From Macrostomum hystrix (taxonomy: Eukaryota > Platyhelminthes > Macrostomidae), in the NCBI GenBank assembly GCA_950097015.1, contig CATNEN010000039.1, positions 15,036,501 through 15,100,500 on the forward strand: 64,000 bases of DNA. Direction: 5' to 3'. This document shows, in pieces, positions 1 to 11,500 of this stretch. The notes beneath the pieces were generated by a model. That model ran no database searches. It was not told the origin of the DNA and worked only from the letters and a program-made list of their open reading frames with translations. Made by a program: the position numbers and the translations under genes. Numbering within the stretch: position 1 is the first letter of the stretch; the number at the start of each line of letters is the position of its first letter.

Positions 1-512
1 GTCTGTCTGTCTATCTGTGTCTGTCTATCTGTGTCTGTCTATCTGTGTCTGTCTGTCTATCTGTGTCTGTCTATCTGTGTCTGTCTATCTGTGTCTGTCT
101 GTCTATCTGTGTCTGTCTATCTGTGTCTGTCTGTCTATCTGTGTCTGTCTGTGTCTGTCTGTCTATCTGTGTCTTCCTGTCTATCTGTTCTGTCTGTGTC
201 TGTCTGTCTATCTGTGTCTGTCTGTCTATCTGTGTCTGTCTGTCTATCTGTTCTGTCTGTGTCTGTCTGTCTATCTGTGTCTGTCTGTCTATCTGTGTCT
301 GTCTGTCTATCTGTGTCTGTCTGTCTATCTGTGTCTGTCTGTCTATCTGTGTCTGTCTGTCTATCTGTTCTGTCTGTCTATCTGTTCTGTCTGTGTCTGT
401 CTGTCTATCTGTGTCTGTCTGTCTATCTGTGTCTGTCTGTCTATCTGTGTCTGTCTGTCTATCTGTGTCTGTCTGTCTATCTGTTCTGTCTGTGTCTGTC
501 TGTCTGTCCTCA
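1..512. repeat. TGTCTGTC-type minisatellite
   Basis: Irregular tandem array built from GTCTGTCTGTCTATCTGT (18 bp) with 14-bp and TTCTG-bearing variants. It runs off the left edge. It probably lies in the intron upstream of the MARCH-like exon that begins near 701. Long ORFs through it on both strands are low-complexity artefacts. Confidence 0.97.
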
Positions 513-700
513 CCAGTTAAATATCGTGTCATTTCCCTTCGCATCTCGACTTTACACTTTATAGTATTTAGTTAGTTATTGTGCTGGTCAAAACCTGTGC
601 AGCACAATCTATTTACCCCGCTATCCCTACCAATAGACTCTTTCTATTGTTTGTCAGATTGTTAGCAATGCAAAAAACATTTCCCATTCCCTTCCCGAAG

Positions 701-1105
701 GTGTGCCAAGCCCAGCTACTCATTCGCAGGCACCGCGGCCGGCGCGCCTGCGACCACCAGGCCTGCCTGTCCTTCGGCCGACACCTACTCTCAGTCCTGC
801 TCATCGCTGGCTTCCTCATCTCATTTGGCGCCTGGTCGCTGCTGCATCCTCTCGATGGCCGGCCAACGGTGGTCAACGTCGGCTTAGTTTCATCGGGCTG
901 TCTGGCCCTGCTGGTGTTCGCCTGCTACGAGTTCTGGCTGCTGCACGGCCGATTCGACTTTGTCATCTCCAGGCTCAACCAGAAGTCAGCTAGTAGGCGA
1001 GGCCTCAGCGGCAACCACAACAACAACAACAATAATAATAATAATAACAATAACAGTACTAGTAACAACAATGACACTACAACAACTGTCTATGTGCAGC
1101 CTTGA
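701..1105 (+). CDS. MARCH-type RING-CH E3 ligase, last exon (partial gene)
   Basis: Terminal coding exon of a membrane RING-CH (MARCH-type) ubiquitin ligase; the RING part lies upstream, probably off the window. The polypyrimidine tract before 700 ends in AAG and gives a good 3' splice site, after which the frame reads VCQAQLLIRRHRGRRAC. Two hydrophobic segments follow (around LLSVLLIAGFLISFGAW and VGLVSSGCLALLVFACY), the two transmembrane helices expected after a RING-CH domain. The C-tail has a run of 12 asparagines encoded by AAC/AAT repeats and ends at TGA 1103-1105. Residue by residue it matches the last exon of the complete paralogue at 3476-6440 (shared FGAWS, TVVN, HGRFDF/NGRFEF). One zinc cysteine is present here (VC); its CxxC partner would come from the previous exon. 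MARCH proteins ubiquitinate membrane proteins in the ER and endosomes; the substrate here is unknown. Confidence 0.75.
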   Translation: MCQAQLLIRRHRGRRACDHQACLSFGRHLLSVLLIAGFLISFGAWSLLHPLDGRPTVVNVGLVSSGCLALLVFACYEFWLLHGRFDFVISRLNQKSASRRGLSGNHNNNNNNNNNNNNSTSNNNDTTTTVYVQP

Positions 1106-1208
1106 CTGATATATTAAACAGATAATAGTTGATACTTGCGCTGTCTTGCAGCATGCATTGATTGTTTGCACTATCGAATTACCATAGACTTGCTGTTCTC
1201 ATTAAAGC

Positions 1209-1214
1209 AATAAA
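1209..1214 (+). terminator. AATAAA polyadenylation signal
   Basis: AATAAA lies 104 bases after the stop of the MARCH-like last exon and is the first such hexamer downstream of it. Confidence 0.55.
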
Positions 1215-2334
1215 TTAATTATTAATCTGCAAGTATTCATACAATCCTGGTGACGCAATTACTTTAATAATCTCATCCCCCATTGACTAGCAATGATCGC
1301 CTGTCAGTTTTATATCCAAGTCTATTATTGAACATCTAAATAATTCGATGCCTATTCTAATCTCCGTACTTTTCAGTAGTATCCGAAAGCATTTTAAGCT
1401 GCTATTTTTTTGGTTTTTTTTCAGCCGTAACTTTTTAAAATGTGCAACATTGTGACCCGATCAAATGATATATGAACAGCTAAGTTAGCAGATTTACTGA
1501 TAAATGGCAATGTTAAGCATGATTTGTTGCATTTTAAGCTTTCATTATTTTTGTTATTATTATTACTAGGTAGTACTTGTAGTAGTAATAGTAAGATTAC
1601 TGCAAAGGTGCTTCTTACTGGGCCTTATATTTTTAGTTTCAAAACTCATACATTTTAATAAGTTTTCTAATTCAATTTTTTCTTCTGTTAATCAAAGTTA
1701 TTATAGTTTTCTTTACGCGCTACTCATAGTAGATCATTTTGCCTGCCTTGCTCGACTTTTTTGTACAGGCCTTATTCTAATTGTTTCTTTATGGACGATT
1801 CACGAATTATTATTTGTTATAATGTTGTTTTTTATACAAAACTATTATTACTTTCCTTTCAAACTCGAATACAGTTCTGTACAATATGGGAGCTTGCATT
1901 ATCATTCTGTTTACAAAATGCCTATTTATTTCATTTTTTGCTAGTTTCTTTTCAATCTGTATATATTATTGTTTGACGGCTGAATATTTAACGATTTTTT
2001 CAGCTTGGTTTGTTGCTCCAGAGGATAATCTTTCTTTGTCAGTTAACATTTGTTTTTCTAAACTGTTTCTTAACGAACTAATCTCGGAGCTATTTTTGCT
2101 GCTTTCATCACTTCTGCGGATTCTCAACCTTGCGTGAATTTGTTTCGATTTACAAACTTCCGCCTTTGGAATGCAAATTTCTTTTTTTATTTAAAAACTG
2201 TGTATTTATAGACTTTTCCACGCCTAGCTTTCCTTGTTCGATTTTCCAGTGTCTGTGTCTGCAACGTGCTTTTTAAAATCTAATATCAGCCTATCAATTT
2301 GAAAGATTAACAGCTATGTAATATAAGGCTAGCC
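1215..2334. other. AT-rich intergenic spacer
   Basis: I see no convincing gene or repeat here. Short ORFs at 1761-2137 are rich in F, I, L and C as expected for random AT-rich DNA. Confidence 0.6.
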
Positions 2335-2640
2335 TTAATGACTTACGCAGTGACGTGGAGTGATTTGATTGGCTGAAGGGAGAGTAGCCTTGATGACTCA
2401 TGCAGTGACGTGGAGTGATTTGATTGGCTGAAGGGAGACTAGCCATGATGACTCATGCAGTGACGTGGAGTGATTTGATTGGCTGAAGGGAGACTAGCCA
2501 TGATGACTCATGCAGTGACGTGGAGTGATTTGATTGGCTGAAGGGAGAGTAGCCTTGATGACTCATGTAGTGACGTGGAGTGATTTGATTGGCTGAGCTA
2601 GAGGAGGCTAGCCTTGGTGACTCATCCTGTGACGTGGGCA
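2335..2640. repeat. 55-bp tandem array with ERSE, UPRE and AP-1 motifs
   Basis: Five 55-bp units in exact register (TGACGTGG starts at 2351, 2406, 2461, 2516, 2571) plus a degenerate sixth at 2630. Each of the five contains CGTGG-N9-ATTGG, which on the minus strand is CCAAT-N9-CCACG, the ER stress response element. TGACGTGG is also the UPRE core bound by XBP1/ATF6, and TGACTCA (an AP-1 site) stands before it in most units. It lies between the 3' ends of two convergent MARCH-like genes. Confidence 0.9.
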
Positions 2641-3475
2641 TCTTATAATTAAACGCTTCTGGTAATTTTTCTCAAAGAGAGCATACTCTTATTTTAAGTT
2701 TTCGGTTTAATTTTTCAATAGCAAATTAGCCGCAAAAAATCGGTGAACGTGTTTTTTATGTAACTCAAACCAATATATTTCTTTAAATTATTAACTATTG
2801 CTTTCTTGTTGTTTCAGTTGTAAGAAAAATTCAGAAGCAATAATTTAAAAGTCTCGCTTTTTGTCACTGACATTTCGTCATCAGTTCGCAGCTGTCGCTG
2901 TTTCACTAATGCTGCGCGAGAGTATATTTTCTCACGAGCTCGCTACAATGTTAATACAATACATTAACTGATGCTGCCGTTGCAGCTCAGTTCCATTCGA
3001 GAGCAAAAATATCAATCGTTCTTTGGTTCTGTTCTTTTTAACAGTCGCAATGCAAAGCCTTCTTGAAGCCTATTTGAAGCATCACATTGAATCGTTTAAT
3101 AATATAAATAATAATAAATAATAATAATAAATATTAATTGTTATTAAAAACTTACAGAATGCGGACCAGTACAACAGAAAAAAATTGTGCTCCGAAATTG
3201 TTTAAGAAAATAGTAAACGAAAAGCAGTTTTCTTTAACAAAATGTAATTAATCGATAAAAATCTCTAAAATATATCGTGTCGAAGACTATTACATTTTCT
3301 AGTAAACTTGCCGTTAAATTATTTCGATTTATAAAACGGCATTCAAAGGTTGTGGCATCGCTATTGGCTTAAAACTGTCACGTGATCGTTTGCCTCCTCC
3401 AATAGCGGGCGTCGGCGTGCGCGTTCGCCGCTAATAGAAACAGCCCGGAAAATACAACTATCGAACGGAAATCAT
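2641..3475. other. AT-rich spacer with CCAAT and CACGTG motifs
   Basis: No gene is visible. An (AAT)n-like microsatellite lies near 3100-3135. At about 3365-3420 there are an inverted CCAAT (ATTGG), a CACGTG E-box and a forward CCAAT close together, which resembles a promoter, but no matching plus-strand coding exon follows. Confidence 0.45.
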
Positions 3476-6440
3476 TCAAACGCCGGCCTCGTGTTCCATG
3501 CCGTCAAATCCACCATTGACCGCCGCAGCTGCTGTTGCTGCTGATGCTGCTGCTGATGATGAAGATCCCGCAGCAACTCGCGCGAAGGCGAACTCGAAGC
3601 GACCATTCAGCAGGCGCAGCTCCAGGCAGGCGAAGCCGAGCAGCGTCAGGCAGCCCGCTGCCACCAAGCTGGCGTTCACCACCGTCACTCGCCTGGTCGG
3701 AGCTCCGCCGGCAACTTCGGCATGCTCCACCAGCATCGACCAGGCGCCGAAGGCCAGCAGGAGGCCGGCGACCAGGCCGGCGCAGGACAGGTGCCTGGCG
3801 AAGGCCAGCCAGGCCGACCGGTTGCATGTCCGACGGCCGCGTTGTCGACGAACCCGCAGCTGGACCTGGCAGCTGCGGCAGCTGATGGTCAGCTGGCGAT
3901 GACCGCCCCTGTGAGCGGTTTTGTTTGCTCCAGTTGAGATTTGGAGAATGATATGTCTATGTGCCCGAATTCTTAGGAATATTCTAATTCTGTGTCTCGG
4001 GTTTCTAACCTATACTTTTGACAGAGCGGTCACGAGTTCGATTCTCGATGCTCGTTCGATTCAAACGAACCAATCGATCGATGACCACCCCTAGTCCATG
4101 GACACATCTACAGTCCATGGACCCACACCTCCAGTCCATGGACCCACACCTCCAATCCATGGACCCACAACTCCAGTCCATGGACCTACACCTCCAGTCC
4201 ATGGACCCACAACTCCAGTCCATGGACCCACACCTCCAGTCCATGGACCCACAACTCTAGTCCATGGACCCACAACTCCAGTCCATGGACACACACCTCC
4301 AGTCCATGGACCCACACCTCCAATCCATGGAACCACAACTCCCGTCCATGGACCCACAACTCCAGTCCATGGACCCACAACTCCAGTCCATGGACACACA
4401 CCTCCAGTCCATGGACCCACACCTCCAGTCCATGGAACCACACCTACTCGTATCAATATCTAGCCTGAAATCCCACCCTGTCTCTCAGCCCTATTCCAGC
4501 CAGCTCACTTGTAGGCCGCATCCTCGTCGAAGCTGGTCTCCAGGCAGCTCAGATGAAGGTACCGATCGCGACAGTCGCAGGGCAGCTTGCGCCAGCGAAT
4601 CGCTCTGGGCGAATCGTCTTCCTGTTCTTCGTCTTCTTCATCGTCGTCGTCTTCTTCTTTTTCGTTGCCCACAGAGGGGTTTGAGGATGCAGCCGCGGCC
4701 ACTTCGACGCCGCCGGCGCAGCCGCTCGGCGCGGCGACGCAGCGATGGCAGAGTAGGCACAGGTCGCTGTCGTCGCAGCCACCGGCCGCGGGGTCGTTCG
4801 AGTGCACGCTGAACCTGTGCCGATGCCGATGCCGATGCCAACGCGGCGGCAGCTGCCTCGGCCTCGTCAGTGGCATCCTGGCCAGCGGCTGGTGCGGCGG
4901 CAGCGGCGGCGGTGTCAACGACGATGACGGCGTCGATTCAACCGACGGTTCCGCCGATCGATCCGCAGCTGCCGACTCGCTTCTGCGCGTGATTTACCAG
5001 GAATCACTTGGGATCTTAACCGCTCCTGTTATCATCAATGGTATCTGTAACCTGATTTCCTACCTGTCAATCACCTGTTATCATACCAGTCTCTTACCTG
5101 TTATCTCAATTATGTCTCACCTTTTATCTTAATTGTCTCTTACCGGTTGTCCTACATGTATCTCACCTGTTGTCCTACCTGTATCTCACCGGTTGTCCTA
5201 CCTGTATCTCACCGGTTGTCCTACCTCTATCTCACCTGTTGCCCTATCTGTATCTAACCTGTTGTATTATCTGTATCTCACCTGTTTTCCTATCTGTATC
5301 TCACCTGTTGTCCTATCTGTATCTCACCTGTTTTACTATCTGTATCTCACCTGTTTTACTATCTGTATCTCACCTGTTGTCCTATCTGTATCTCACCTGT
5401 TGTCTTACCTGTATCTCACCTGTTGTCTTACCTGTATCTCACCTGTTGTATTACCCATCCTTTGTCTCACCCGACCATCACTTTTTTGTCCCACAAGTCT
5501 GTTGTCCCCAACTGTTTAAAAAGGTTTTTAGATTTAAAAGATTTTCTCAATTTTCTGGGTTATCAAATTGTACGTACACGCGGTGCGTTAGTAGACTGCT
5601 ACTATTTTACTATCTGAATTTTTCAACCCAAGTCTGCATGGAAGTCAGAAGTTTTACAATTCAATGTGCTTTTATTACTTGGCGATTCGAAAAGAAATTC
5701 TGAAAGCAATATACAGGCCGGTGAGTTGCGATAAAGTCGACTGCATTCACGTTGAATACGCGTGAGACGGAATGCCCAGACTTTTTCTCACATAGTTTTT
5801 CGATTAAAAAATGTTTTAGTAACGCACCCGTAAATTTTGCTAAGGCTGTCGTCAATGACAACGTCAACTTCGATAGAATCAGCTTCGATTTCGTTGTCGC
5901 GAGTATCGGACTGGATGTCAACAGATCTGAAACCGATTTTTTCGGATATTTTATAGGTCATCAAATGATGCGCCTGTTTGCACAATATGCCATGCTGGTA
6001 AGTGGCAGAGCGATCTAACGCGTTTGCCTCTCGCACCAAGGTCCTAGAGTTCGATTCCACGGCGAGGCCACATTTAATTGGGGCGCAGCCGCGGAGAGAA
6101 GGCTTGGGGGCTTGTCGTGCAATTTAAGCCCTTGAGGGCCAACCTCCAAGGCACATTGACAGTGTACACTGCCTGACGATGTCATTATTACGTTACAATA
6201 GACATAACCTTACCGAGAGCTTTCTGAGTCTCCAATCTCCACCTGGTTGCTGAGCTTCCGTCTCCAGTCTGATTCCGTCGCCGCAATTTTCTGTCTGCGC
6301 AACTGCAGGGGCAGCGCAGCGGGCAAAGACAGTCGCCTGTCAACATTATCTTCGTCGTCGGAGCACGATGTCGCCTTGCTGACTGAAGCTACGGCTGCTG
6401 TTGTCTGCGTGCAGGTGTCGAATTGAACAATGTCAGCCAT
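3476..6440 (-). CDS. MARCH-type RING-CH E3 ubiquitin ligase, complete (3 exons)
   Basis: Membrane E3 ubiquitin ligase of the MARCH type. Exons on the minus strand: 6440-6214 (ATG), 4982-4509, 3908-3476 (TGA). Both introns have GT-AG ends (GTAAGG; GTGAGC) and both junctions are phase 2, giving 377 residues. The RING-CH zinc ligands are all visible: C151, C154, C211, C213, H219, C222, C244, C247, with the last CxxC supplied by exon 3. The loop between C154 and C211 is unusually long (56 residues) and holds a strongly acidic D/E stretch. Two transmembrane helices follow, near 274-292 and 308-330, then a Ser/Ala-rich tail. The N-terminal 140 residues are low complexity, with a His/Arg alternation near 125-132. 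Intron 1 contains a 23-bp array and a SINE, intron 2 a 21-bp array. The last exon is paralogous to 701-1105. Membership of the RING-CH class is well supported; the human orthologue cannot be named. Confidence 0.82.
4010..4075 (+). other. possible tRNA-like (B-box) SINE remnant
   Basis: GAGTTCGATTCTCG matches the internal polymerase III B-box, preceded by CAGAGCGG. No cloverleaf or tail is recognisable, so this may be a SINE head fragment. It lies in intron 2 of the MARCH-like gene. Confidence 0.3.
4091..4456. repeat. 21-bp minisatellite in MARCH-like intron 2
   Basis: About 17 units built on CCATGGACCCACACCTCCAG plus T, each with an NcoI-type CCATGG palindrome. The 21-bp period keeps ORFs open in several frames on both strands; they are not genes. 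Confidence 0.96.
5133..5455. repeat. 23-bp minisatellite in MARCH-like intron 1
   Basis: About 14 units of TTGTCCTACCTGTATCTCACC type. On the minus strand, which is the sense strand of the host gene, most units read AACAGGTGAGATACAGG and so contain a consensus 5' splice site (CAG/GTGAGA). Confidence 0.95.
5995..6195 (+). mobile_element. tRNA-derived SINE, family A copy 1
   Basis: The head has a polymerase III A-box-like AGTGGCAGAGCG (6001-6012) and a B-box GAGTTCGATTCC (6047-6058) at tRNA-like spacing, with the shared core AACGCGTTTGCCT. Related heads occur at 25443 (+) and 45388 (-). The tail (GGCACATTGACAGTGTACAC region to about 6195) differs from those copies. It lies in MARCH-like intron 1, opposite to the gene's transcription. 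The overlapping ORFs at 5752-6060 are not supported as genes. Confidence 0.65.
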
Positions 6441-6899
6441 GTTTTGGCTACTAATATGGCATGTTGTGTGTAAACCTGTTTTTTGTTAATTTATCTCTGC
6501 TTTTAAGAAAAATAAATTGTGGCTTTTATACATTTGCCGCACCGTACCGACAGATAAGATCTGCGCTGAAGCATAATAAACGGAAAGTATAATTTAGCCT
6601 AGATTATTTCTGCCCTCCTCAAAATTTCGCTTTTAAGCGTTTTAAGACTTATTTTCGTTATGTTTTTAAAACCATTCCATGCAATTATAATCTACTAAGA
6701 GTTTACTAAACTATATAGTCGCATGCATTCAGCGAAAATGACATACACACGAATATATGGTCCCTGAACACATTTTTATCTACTTTTGCTGTCAATTTTC
6801 TCGGCATTGCGCAATTTTTCTTCGCAGTTGCATCTTCGCAATTAAGTCTATAATATATACCCTTTTACTTGTCAAAAAAACAATACTAATGCATAGTAG
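6441..6899. other. upstream flank of the MARCH-like gene
   Basis: AT-rich sequence before the minus-strand ATG at 6440. I see no clear TATA box or CCAAT pair; the promoter is presumably here. Confidence 0.4.
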
Positions 6900-7210
6900 T
6901 ACTCAAGTAAGTGTCGGACTCACGACTTGAAGGTCGGGGGTTCGATTCCCGACTCCGCTAAAATATGTTGTGCTCTTTAGCTAGACACTTAAAACCGTAC
7001 TGCTTCATTTCGGGTACCTGTATTAGCTGGGGTTATTTATTGTGGGTGTTTCGCCCCCCTGTCCATGGACTGAACAGCTGTACTCAGCCTTCCAATGCGC
7101 CACGCAATTTAGCTGCGGCTGTGCTGTCGGCTGCACACATCTCATTCAATTGGGGATTTGGGCAAAGTTACAAGTTGTTGCAATGCCCGATGATTTCATA
7201 ATATGCCCTA
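6900..7210 (+). mobile_element. tRNA-derived SINE, family B copy 1
   Basis: A tRNA-like head (6905-6958) has a perfect B-box GGGTTCGATTCCC and a GTCGGACTCACGACTTGAAG core. A body follows with GTCCATGGACTGAACAGCTG and GCAATGCCCGATGATTTC. A degraded inverted copy of head and body occurs at 44985-45165. The 3' end is uncertain. Confidence 0.65.
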
Positions 7211-8599
7211 TATTATACGTATACGTGACTTGTGGGGGCCAGGTACAAATGAACTTGTATGTACATAATTCTGTCAGCATGTCCAAGGTCTGGGCGTTGA
7301 TAGTAAGTTCTATTGACAGATTTCATCCAGATTTATTGCTCAAATTTAAAACGGTTGCAAATTGGTCGTTTCAATTTGAATATTTGAAAATTTGAACAAT
7401 ATCAAACAAACAGCGCCGTGTGCTTGATATTAAAATATTAATGCAATTTCGTGTTTCGATTTCTACAAAACATTTTTTATTTTTTGATTCTATAATAGCA
7501 TATTGAAAATTGCTTTTCACAGTGCAAAAAACTGATTTATTTAATTTTTTTTTGCAATATTTACATTAGAAATTTATAAATAATAAGTTCTTCACGATCA
7601 TACTGCATACTCGTAGTTTTCGATCCTCTTGCAATTGCTTCTTGCATTTTACGTCTTGCACAGGCTACTTACTTGTACCGGGGACTATAACTAACGATAT
7701 TTTAAGTAATGGGACACTGCAGTATAGTAGTACTAGTTGCTAGTTACTATAGTTCTATAGAGCGTAAATACAAGTATTTAATTTAGTAGGCAATTAAACG
7801 CAATTGTACCTATGAGTGTGCAATGTGTGACTGTCAAAGTCTAATCCCGGCTTTCAATTGATTTAAGTTTTTCTGAAGACATGTTGCTTTATAAACAGTG
7901 GCTTCTAGCTAATGCAAACCAGGCGGATTATTTACTGCAGACTTTAAGTGATTCTGCAGATCGATGTATCTTAAGATTTTTGGCTGAATAAAGGTTACAA
8001 ATATGCAGATAAATTTTAGCTGTTGCATGTTCTGGAATAGATTCATCATGTAACGAGAAGGAAAATTGATAAATCACTTTGGCAGACGACTTTCACACTT
8101 TCTCTTATTTATTTGCCAGCATAATTACCTCGTTGAGAGAGCAACGAAGAAGCTATTGATTGAAAACTAACCGCTAGAGTCAAAAAAGTTTTTTCTTTAA
8201 GTGTAGAAGCACAAGTTAGTGCACGAGTACATAAATGAAGAATGCTCTAAGGGAAGAATGGAAGAAATTCTCTAAGTCTAAGAGATCTCCATTAAGCACA
8301 GCTGACAGAACCACGCGCTGTCTTCTAGCTTAAAAAAAGTAATTTTAGAAAAATCAAAATGCCCTAGCTTAAGTTAAAGCAATAGTTTTCAAACTTAAAA
8401 AACCTTTTCGGCTTATCCCCTCACGATTTTGTTATAAACAGTATTCCAAATGTAGAGTTTTTAAACAACAATTACTAGGCTGATAACTTCAATTTTCTAA
8501 GAACGAATGGTATCTTTTTTAACTCCTACTAGTTAACCGTAGTATCTCGAATATTGATTCGTTGTTTGTTATTATATTTCATACATAACTGCATTTATA
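7211..8599. other. upstream flank of PSMD12
   Basis: AT-rich, no gene seen. The PSMD12 promoter should lie in the last few hundred bases, but no TATA box or CCAAT element stands out. Confidence 0.45.
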
Positions 8600-11500
8600 A
8601 TGTCTGAAGAAGTTAAGAAGATGGAGATCGACTACTCATCTCAAGTGGATGAGCTCATCCCAAAGGCAACTGAAATCGCGGCTGTAAGTTAATTTATAAA
8701 AGTGTGATTTAGCAGTTTTTTAAAAAGAATCACAAAGTTTTGAAGTCTGTAAAAAATATTGCTTGCAGACTTAGAATGTACTTAGATTTTACGATTTTAC
8801 TTTGAATGGAAATTTTGTTCCAGTATATTTTAAAAAATGTAATTATACAAATTGTAATGACCAATTTTTGCATTGCATTAGTCTAATTCCTAGCAAACTA
8901 TTTCAGCTAGTAATTGTGAGTAATTATTCCTGGCCTATTAATTGTGAGTTGTGCAGTGTTATGTTAATGTATGATTGGATGTGTACTTTACTCAGGGCCT
9001 GCTCTGCGGGCTCTCTGGGTAAAGTGTGTTAACCCCCCCACCCCTTCCTCCACCTGTGCGCGCGCGCGGGGTTTTTAAGCTGCCCCTCTGTCTGTCCTGC
9101 CATTCAATCTTGCTGCCCCCGCACGCGTGCGCTAAAATTTTTTTTGTTAATCTTAACTGTTCATTTTTTCTTTTAATTCGCCATTCATTGCTTGCAAATA
9201 TTAATATACACTCACTTGACTGGGGTCGCTTTCCCCGCCTCGACCTGCTGGCTCGCTGCCATCCGCTTTGTGCTCGCTGCCACTCTTTGTGCGTTCTCCT
9301 TGCTCTTTCTAGGGGTCTGGTGGTTAACAAGAAATTCTGAGACTTTCTGCAGTTGCTAGCTAGTTACTTGATATGTGTGGCTTATAAAGAGAGCTGTGAA
9401 TATAGATAAATAGTATTCTGGCTATGTTAATAAAATTTGCATGAACTAGCTAGCCTAAGCTATAGTAACAACAACTTTTTAAATGAAAAGGGTATATCTT
9501 TCTTAGTGTTGAGTCCTTTACCTTACTATGTGACTTTTTTGGTGATGTGACCAGGCCTAGTTATTTAGCTAGCTTTCTATTATAATTTGAATGCTTTATA
9601 ATGCTTTCTATATTTAGAAAGCTTTCTATTGAATGTTTTTTATATAATTATTTCTATTATAACCTATTATTATATAATCACACTTTTATTATAATTTAAA
9701 CACTGATGCCTTGCTCATTATAATCTGTCTTAATATTATAATTTCCCTTTTTGGACTATTTATTGGGTTAAAGAAATGAAATATAAAATATATTACAGTT
9801 TCTATGGCTTAATTTAAATTAATTAACCCCTTTATAGACTAATCCATAGCTATAGAGTTTTGATTGTTGGCTGACTATAACATACATGCGCAACACCCGG
9901 CCGACCCGGCCGAACCGGCTGGGTGAAACGAAGGCCAAGCAAGGTAAGTCGCAAAAACCAATCAACCAAGTGCAAAAAAATCAAAGGGGGGACCAAGGGA
10001 CAAATAAGGAAGGCGTGAAGAAAAGGAAAAAGGGGAGAGAAAATGAGAGCAAACTAAGTCGTAAATAGAGCAATGAAACGAACTAAGCCGCAAATGAGAG
10101 CAAAAACTAAGTCGCACGGCCGGCTAAGATTTGGGAGGTTGCGCATGTATGGACTATAACATGTGGTCTTGTTATGAATTATTGTTTATCTGCTATCCCT
10201 GTCATCAATATCTTTCTTTCTTTATTATAGATAAAGCATAAAGATTATATTTACTTCTCTCTAACCTGTGTTTGTTTACTTAAAAAGTAATACTTTTAAA
10301 ATGATATTTAAGTATAAATATAAATGTTACAGAATGCACAATAACTTCATAGAAGACATTATTTTTGCATTCTAAAGTCAATGTACCATTTGTATATATT
10401 TTACATTTTTGTTGTAATATCAGTAATGTATATTCATTTTTACCTTTGAATGAAAACTAGGTTTGTGGTTTATAAATGAAATATGTTAGTAGCTTCCTAG
10501 ATAAGCCTGTGCAAAAGGTAACTGTTTGTCGGTTTCTTAATTTATAATAAAGTAAGTTTTAGACTGCAATTTAAGCATTCAAACAAAAGTTTTTTTATTT
10601 GCTTGATAATACAATGATTGGATTATTTGTAGAGGTTTATGGTATAATTTTATTACTTAATCTACTAATTTTAGCAAGGCAAGCTCAATGAAGCCCTGGA
10701 TCTTATCATGTCTTTGGAGAAGCACACTAGAAGTGTAAGTCATTAATTATTTATTTATTTTAAAATGCAAATCCGGTTTTAGTTAGGTTTTTATATTTTG
10801 CCTTCATAATCTAATAGTAATAGCTAGAAGGGCCTTTACTACCTGTTATCGATGTCTATACAATATCTAGGCCTCTGATGCAATCAGCACTGGACGCCTA
10901 CTGGTGTGCATCGCCCAGCTGTGCTATCGAGCTCGCAACTGGCAGGCTCTGAATGACTACCTGCTCACTATGAGTAAGAAACGTGGTCAGTCCAAACAGG
11001 CCGTCACTAAAATGGTCGACGAAGCCTGCCAATTTGCTCAGGAATTAGCTGACAAAACTGAGAAGCTGCGCCTCATTGAAACATTGCGCACTGTCACCGC
11101 CGGCAAGATCTACGTTGAGGTGCAACGCGCCCGCCTAACCAAACAGCTGGCCGAGATTAAAGAGTCCGATGGTTGCATTGACGAGGCTGCCGATGTGCTG
11201 CAGGAGCTCCAGGTTAGCGACTAAATTATCTCTGACAAATTTCTCTGATTGGCCAGTCTCTCGCTGACCAACTTCTCTGATTGGCCAGTCTCTACCTGAC
11301 CAACTTCTCTGATTGGCCAGTCTCTCCCTGACCAACTTCTCTGATTGGCCAGTCTCTACCTGACCAACCTCCCTGATTTTCCAGTCTCTACCTGACCAAC
11401 CTCCCTGATTTTCCAGTCTCTACCTGACCAACCTCCCTGACTTTCCAGTCTCTACCTGACCAACCTCCCTGATTTTCCAGTCTCTACCTGACCAACCTCC

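Noticed and set aside
4505-5132. Plus-strand ORFs over 4264-5132 rich in Ser, Arg and Cys
   Set aside because: They are antisense shadows of the minus-strand RING-CH exon, whose zinc ligands and splice phases are consistent.
5661-6060. Overlapping ORFs on both strands of 86-90 codons
   Set aside because: They overlap a SINE head and intron 1 of the MARCH-like gene, with no domain or splice support.
6905-6958. Functional tRNA gene
   Set aside because: The B-box is perfect but no complete cloverleaf with acceptor pairing is visible, and a body shared with another copy follows, so a SINE head is the better reading.
8992-9345. GC-rich block in PSMD12 intron 1 with GTTAACC / GGTTAAC ends, perhaps a second MITE
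   Set aside because: The inverted ends match for only about seven bases and no target duplication is visible.
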